A program made the position numbers and the translations under genes. From Chloroflexota bacterium (GTDB lineage: Bacteria; Chloroflexota; Dehalococcoidia; JACQGW01), in the NCBI GenBank assembly GCA_016199325.1, contig JACQGW010000251.1, positions 1 through 9,455 of the forward strand: DNA of 9,455 nucleotides. Reading direction: 5' to 3'. Under the pieces are notes generated by a model. That model was given only the letters and a program-made list of their open reading frames with translations. It did no database searches and was not told where the DNA came from. Within the stretch, counting starts at the first letter, position 1. Every line of letters starts with the position of its first letter. Positions 6,683 through 9,455 of this stretch are shown here, in pieces.

Positions 6683-6737
6683 TACTCATTCCTTGTCCAG
6701 AGTCATACTCATTCCTTGTCCAGAGTCATGCTCATTC
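6683..6737. repeat. 23-bp tandem repeat between divergent genes (2.4 copies)
   Basis: A 23-bp unit beginning TACTCATTCC and ending CAGAGTCA is repeated exactly at 6683-6705 and 6706-6728. A partial third copy, with one change, is at 6729-6737 (TGCTCATTC). Each unit contains ACTC and GAGT as a loose dyad. It could be a repeated operator serving either flanking gene, or a recent duplication. Confidence 0.9.
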
Positions 6738-6821
6738 GACAGCCAGCCTCATAACTCTTACTGTTGATGCAGTCAGTAGCGCCGCGGAGAGCCTGTCGAA
6801 CGCCGCCGGCCGGTTGGCTGC

Positions 6822-6837
6822 TGGCATACTTCTTGCC
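6822..6837 (+). promoter_or_regulatory. Sigma54-like -24/-12 element upstream of cytochrome c
   Basis: TGGCATACTTCTTGCC has GG and GC separated by exactly ten bases, as in the sigma54 consensus TGGCACG-N4-TTGCW. Transcription would begin near 6848, about 87 nt before the cytochrome start. No better sigma70 promoter was seen for this gene. Sigma54 promoters need an upstream activator site, and the 23-bp repeats lie roughly 100-150 bp upstream. In GC-rich DNA a chance match is possible. Confidence 0.4.
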
Positions 6838-6934
6838 CGGTTCGGGGCGTCCCGTGCTCGCCTGGTTCGCCGGATTGAGCCCGACCGGCAGGGCCGGCGC
6901 CTGGCGGGGTCGGCCCAAGAAGCGGAGGTCCACC

Positions 6935-7354
6935 ATGTCTTTTGTTCGACTCATCATCATCGCAACGATCGCGACGCTCCTGGCTGCCGTTGGCGCATGC
7001 GCGCCGGGCGGCGCGGTAACCCCTACGCCAAAACCGCCAACGGGCGCGCCGGCGGGCAACCCCGAACGCGGGAAGGAGATCTACGAGACCAGAGCCAGCC
7101 CGGCCTGTTCGACCTGCCACGTGGTCGCCGGTAGGGGCACCCAGATCGGGCCGGAACTGACGAAGATCGCGACGACCGCCGCCACGCGGAAGCCCGGCAT
7201 GTCCGCCGAGGCGTACATCCGCGAGTCGATTACCGATCCCAGCGCCTTTGTCGTCTCCGGGTTCCCTGACGGCGTGATGCCCAAGACCTACGGCCAGACG
7301 CTGTCGGCCGAGCAGCTCAGCGATCTGGTCGCCTACTACATGACGCTGAAATAG
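6935..7354 (+). CDS. Lipoprotein monoheme cytochrome c (class I)
   Basis: This 139-residue exported electron carrier has a short hydrophobic signal (about 4-20) ending in a lipobox-like VGAC with Cys22, so it is probably lipid-anchored to the outer face of the membrane. A Pro/Thr-rich linker (about 25-41) follows, then a class I cytochrome c domain: heme motif CSTCH (Cys58, Cys61, His62), IGPEL, and the distal axial Met115 in GVMP, ending in the typical helix LSDLVAYYMTL. The start at ATG 6935 is fixed by GGAGG (6924-6928) and by the signal peptide; the same frame is open further upstream but has no protein character there. It is monocistronic, with the haloperoxidase diverging on one side and a glycosidase converging on the other. 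A donor role to the CuA subunit encoded about 4 kb away is plausible but not shown. Confidence 0.92.
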   Translation: MSFVRLIIIATIATLLAAVGACAPGGAVTPTPKPPTGAPAGNPERGKEIYETRASPACSTCHVVAGRGTQIGPELTKIATTAATRKPGMSAEAYIRESITDPSAFVVSGFPDGVMPKTYGQTLSAEQLSDLVAYYMTLK

Positions 7355-7367
7355 GATCACCAACACG

Positions 7368-7435
7368 GGTTTCTGGTTTCTGGTTCGTGGGGAGATGTCC
7401 CGAAACCAGAAACCACAAACCATCAAACCAGAAAC
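7368..7435. terminator. Long inverted repeat between convergent genes, likely bidirectional terminator
   Basis: GGTTTCTGGTTTC (7368-7380) and GAAACCAGAAACC (7402-7414) are perfect 13-bp complements. The 21-base loop contains a small inner stem GGGA/TCCC (7390-7393 and 7398-7401). A further copy, AAACCAGAAAC (7425-7435), can pair with 7369-7379 instead and overlaps the stop codon of the minus-strand gene. The left arm itself is a short tandem of TTCTGG units. There is no classic T run, so termination is inferred from position. Confidence 0.6.
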
Positions 7436-9138
7436 TTCGTTGGCAGACCGGCAGCGGCGCGATAGCGCGCCCAGGTGGCGGCGATCCGGGAGTAGTCTTC
7501 CCATCGAAACGGCTCGTCGACGAGACCGCCGTGGATGTCCTGCCAGCAGACGCCCGACGCATAGTAGAGCGAAGGGACGCCGATGTCCGGCTGGCTCTCC
7601 AGGTATTCGAGACAGGTGGCGCGATTGGGCGACGGCCAGTTGTCGCAGTCGACGAGCGCATCGGGACAGGCCGCGACCGCAACCCGGGCCCGGTCGACCA
7701 TCGACGCGACGTAGGAGCAGGGCTGGTCGGAGCTGGCGACGTCGTTCAGCCGGATGGCGTCGAGGGTATCGGCAAAGGCGGGGTTGGCCGCCTGGGAGAT
7801 GATCAGCGCGTCGGGTCGGCCGGCCTTCGCCGCCTCGTAGACTACCCGGCAGAGGCGGTGCAGTAGCGCAGCCCCCCAGATCGGCTCCGCCGGCCGGAGC
7901 TCGGCGCCGAGCGGCGTCAGATGATGAAAGTCGAGCTTGAAGCCGTCGACGCCGGCGCCGAGGAGCGCCTGGATGCGCCGGGTCAGGAGCTCGACGTAGG
8001 CCGGGCTGGTCGGATCGACGGCGACGGCGCGGCCCGCCGGATCGAGAATGCAGGCGCCGGGCGGGACCCCGGCGGGATCCCAGAGCTTCAGCCAGAGCAG
8101 CACCCGCTGGCCGGCGGCGTGGCGCCGGCCGACGAAGGCGCGCAGGTTCGGCCAGCGGCTCGGCTCCGGCGCCGGGTCGCCGTACGCGCGCTGCCAGCGG
8201 TCGTCGACGACGACCGTCCCGGGGAAGACGCCGCCCCCGGCGAGGATCTCCAGGTAGTCCTCGTACTGCGCCTCAGTGCAATAGTCGGCGGCACCTTTCG
8301 GCGGCAGGCCGCCGTGCCAGCGGGGGGAGCGATGGCGGTTCACCTGCTCGCCCCAGCCGCAGAAGGCGGGCTCGCGCCACCAGTCCGGTGACCCTCGGCG
8401 AACGACGGGGACGTGGCCGAGGCGGCGCAATGCCTCCGCGTAGGCGTCGACGGCCTCGTGGGGGGAGCTGGCGGCGACGCCGATGAGGGTGGGCGATCGC
8501 CACCGGCCGCGGACCGGCTGGTGGCCGTCATAGCGCACCCGGAATGCCGGCGCCGGTTTGCCGGTGTACTCGAAGGCGACGAAGTTGCTGCGGGCAATTG
8601 GCTCGGCGAGCCCGATGGCCAGCCAACTGCCGCCCTCGGCCTGGAAGGCGAAGCAGAACGGCGCCGGGCAGAAGAACCAGTCGCCGCCGGCCCGCCGCCT
8701 GTCCGACGTTACGTCGACGGTCGCCGGCTCGGCAGCGCTGCCGAACGGCCGGCGATCGCTGTTGGGCTCGGGGTTGTACCGCAGGCCAAAGACGGGCCAG
8801 AGCGGCCGTTCGGGCTCGCCCCAGAGCCAGAGATCGGTCAGGACGCCCTCGCCGGCGAGCTCGACCCAGGCCATGAAGGAGTCTGCCGTTGCTCTCAGGA
8901 CATGGCGCCGCCGAAAACGGGCGCCCACCGACTCCCAGACGAGCCCGCCATCGGCCGCCGTGGGAGCGCGGTCAACCGACAGCGTGGTGTCCGCCCCGTC
9001 GGCGCAATCGCCCCGGCCGAGCGGCCAGAACGCCAGGACCGGCCGCCGGCCCTGCTCGAGGAGGACCCGACCGTCGGCCAGCGGCGTCAGCCGGAGCGCG
9101 CCGGTCGATACCGGCAGGACGCCTGCGTCATACGTCAT
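7423..9138 (-). CDS. TIM-barrel glycoside hydrolase, GH31/GH36-like (alpha-glycosidase clan)
   Basis: This 571-residue protein has no signal peptide and is probably cytoplasmic. Residues 1 to about 240 look like a beta-sandwich substrate domain (many short beta-type stretches, WLWGEPERPLWPVFG). Residues from about 250 form a (beta/alpha)8 barrel: GTVVVDDRWQ (307-316), RWPNLRAFVGRRHAAGQRVLLWLKLWDP, and GVDGFKLDF (396-404), whose Asp403 fits the catalytic nucleophile of clan-D and GH31 alpha-glycosidases. The acid/base is probably in LNDVASSD (Asp466 or Asp471). The product ends soon after the barrel, without the C-terminal beta domain usual in GH31/GH36. The substrate cannot be named; alpha-galactoside or alpha-glucoside are options. 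The start at ATG 9138 is chosen because GAGG (9150-9147) precedes it by eight bases; neighbouring ATGs at 9145 and 9131 are in other frames. The last codons lie within the terminator repeat. Confidence 0.82.
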   Translation of the reverse strand: MTYDAGVLPVSTGALRLTPLADGRVLLEQGRRPVLAFWPLGRGDCADGADTTLSVDRAPTAADGGLVWESVGARFRRRHVLRATADSFMAWVELAGEGVLTDLWLWGEPERPLWPVFGLRYNPEPNSDRRPFGSAAEPATVDVTSDRRRAGGDWFFCPAPFCFAFQAEGGSWLAIGLAEPIARSNFVAFEYTGKPAPAFRVRYDGHQPVRGRWRSPTLIGVAASSPHEAVDAYAEALRRLGHVPVVRRGSPDWWREPAFCGWGEQVNRHRSPRWHGGLPPKGAADYCTEAQYEDYLEILAGGGVFPGTVVVDDRWQRAYGDPAPEPSRWPNLRAFVGRRHAAGQRVLLWLKLWDPAGVPPGACILDPAGRAVAVDPTSPAYVELLTRRIQALLGAGVDGFKLDFHHLTPLGAELRPAEPIWGAALLHRLCRVVYEAAKAGRPDALIISQAANPAFADTLDAIRLNDVASSDQPCSYVASMVDRARVAVAACPDALVDCDNWPSPNRATCLEYLESQPDIGVPSLYYASGVCWQDIHGGLVDEPFRWEDYSRIAATWARYRAAAGLPTKFLV

Positions 9139-9145
9139 ACGTCAT
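9126..9145 (-). repeat. 7-bp tandem repeat ATGACG(T) at the glycosidase start codon
   Basis: On the minus strand ATGACGT, ATGACGT and ATGACG follow one another from 9145, placing an ATG in each of the three reading frames (9145, 9138, 9131). Only the middle ATG is in frame with the glycosidase and is well spaced from GAGG. A change in copy number would shift which frame is initiated. Confidence 0.85.
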
Positions 9146-9156
9146 GCCTCATGGGC

Positions 9157-9185
9157 AGTATAGGGCCCGCCCCTCATTGCGTCAA
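9157..9185 (-). promoter_or_regulatory. Near-consensus sigma70 promoter of the glycosidase gene
   Basis: On the minus strand TTGACG (9185-9180), a 17-bp spacer and TATACT (9162-9157) each match the consensus at five of six positions. Transcription should start near 9150, only about 12 nt before the ATG at 9138, so the GAGG would sit at the very 5' end of the mRNA. Confidence 0.75.
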
Positions 9186-9455
9186 CCTATCAAGCGACTA
9201 AACGCACTCATGGCCTGTTGACCACGATCTGCTGGTTCGTAGTTGGCGCTTGAGCGCCCGGTTCCCTGGTCTGGGTTGTACTGGATCTGTTCAACAACCT
9301 TCATCAGTGCGTCGTTCCCTGGAGCGGTTTGCACAGGGATTGACCAGATGACCAATCGGCATTCTTGGCGTCTTCCTTGGCGATCTTGGCGTCTTGGCGG
9401 TTCTCTCGGCACCGCTCTGGTGTCGTGCGGTGCGTAGGCTGGCACGCTGCTTGCC
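9186..9455. other. Non-coding right end with CTTGGCG repeats
   Basis: I see no convincing gene in these 270 bases. A small perfect dyad, GGCGCT-tg-AGCGCC, lies at 9245-9258. CTTGGCG occurs four times at 9364, 9376, 9385 and 9393 (minus strand CGCCAAG), a simple repeat like those scattered between genes in several GC-rich phyla. An 87-codon minus-strand open frame (9182-9445) runs through this repeat and lacks a ribosome site. Confidence 0.6.
9440..9455 (+). promoter_or_regulatory. Sigma54-like -24/-12 element at the right edge
   Basis: TGGCACGCTGCTTGCC matches the sigma54 consensus TGGCACG-N4-TTGCW at every position but the last. It would drive a plus-strand gene beyond the window. With the similar element at 6822 it is the second such site in the segment. 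Confidence 0.5.

Larger units (their letters stand above)
6599..6934. other. Divergent intergenic region, haloperoxidase / cytochrome c
   Basis: This 336-base stretch has no gene I would support. It contains, from left to right, the ribosome site and a candidate promoter for the haloperoxidase (minus strand), a 23-bp tandem repeat (6683-6737), a sigma54-like element (6822-6837), and a GC-rich leader hairpin in which CCGACC (6881-6886) pairs with GGTCGG (6908-6913) around an inner CAGG/CCTG stem. The hairpin is ten bases before the GGAGG of the cytochrome c gene. Short open frames here lack ribosome sites and recognisable protein character. Confidence 0.6.

Noticed and set aside
6683..6737. 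CRISPR array
   Set aside because: The 23-bp units are directly abutting with no spacers, and there are no cas genes in the window.
8413..9201. 262-codon plus-strand open frame opposite the glycosidase
   Set aside because: It is the antisense shadow of the barrel protein, with Gly/Ala/Arg-rich composition.
9182..9445. 87-codon minus-strand open frame at the right end
   Set aside because: It runs through the CGCCAAG repeat and the glycosidase -35 box, and has no ribosome site or homology I can recognise. A shorter version from ATG 9304 is equally unsupported.

Overview
This is a GC-rich bacterial chromosome segment from an aerobe with a copper-handling and respiratory gene set. The sequence does not fix the lineage. 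The combination of a two-subunit ba3-like oxidase, a lipoprotein cytochrome c and many GC-rich intergenic repeats would suit Chloroflexota or a similar GC-rich environmental phylum, but this is a weak inference.

Layout, left to right. (1) The 3' part of a Cu+-exporting P-type ATPase (copA) enters from the left edge and ends at 1373. (2) A PmtA/UbiE-like SAM-dependent methyltransferase follows (1423-2109). Its promoter lies inside the end of copA and carries four TTCA half-sites exactly 11 bp apart, the geometry of an OmpR/PhoB-family operator. (3) A sigma70-type promoter (2119-2147) leads into a three-gene oxidase operon: a CuA-bearing subunit II (2274-2840), a ba3-like subunit I (2872-4518) and a two-helix small membrane protein (4576-4812). 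A 9-bp hairpin closes the operon. (4) On the minus strand is a Tat-exported vanadium-dependent haloperoxidase of bromoperoxidase type (4910-6598), visibly poorer in GC than its neighbours. (5) A 336-bp divergent intergenic region holds a 23-bp tandem repeat, a haloperoxidase promoter and a sigma54-like -24/-12 element. (6) A lipoprotein monoheme cytochrome c follows (6935-7354). (7) Converging on it, across a long inverted repeat, is a clan-D/GH31-like TIM-barrel glycoside hydrolase (7423-9138, minus). It has a near-consensus promoter and a triple ATGACG(T) repeat at its start. (8) The last 270 bases appear non-coding and contain CTTGGCG repeats and a second, near-consensus sigma54-like site at the right edge.

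How the genes may work together. CopA moves Cu+ out of the cytoplasm, and the CuA/CuB oxidase is the obvious copper user next door. The lipoprotein cytochrome c is a plausible electron donor to CuA. The haloperoxidase acts outside the membrane on H2O2 and halide, and the glycosidase is cytoplasmic and seems unrelated.

The most unusual observation is in oxidase subunit I. Aligned by eye to Thermus ba3 oxidase, two active-site histidines are tyrosines: the proximal ligand of the high-spin heme (Y379) and one CuB ligand (Y277). Both low-spin heme ligands and the His-x3-Tyr motif of helix VI are kept. This suggests a heme-copper oxidoreductase-like enzyme with altered or lost oxygen chemistry.
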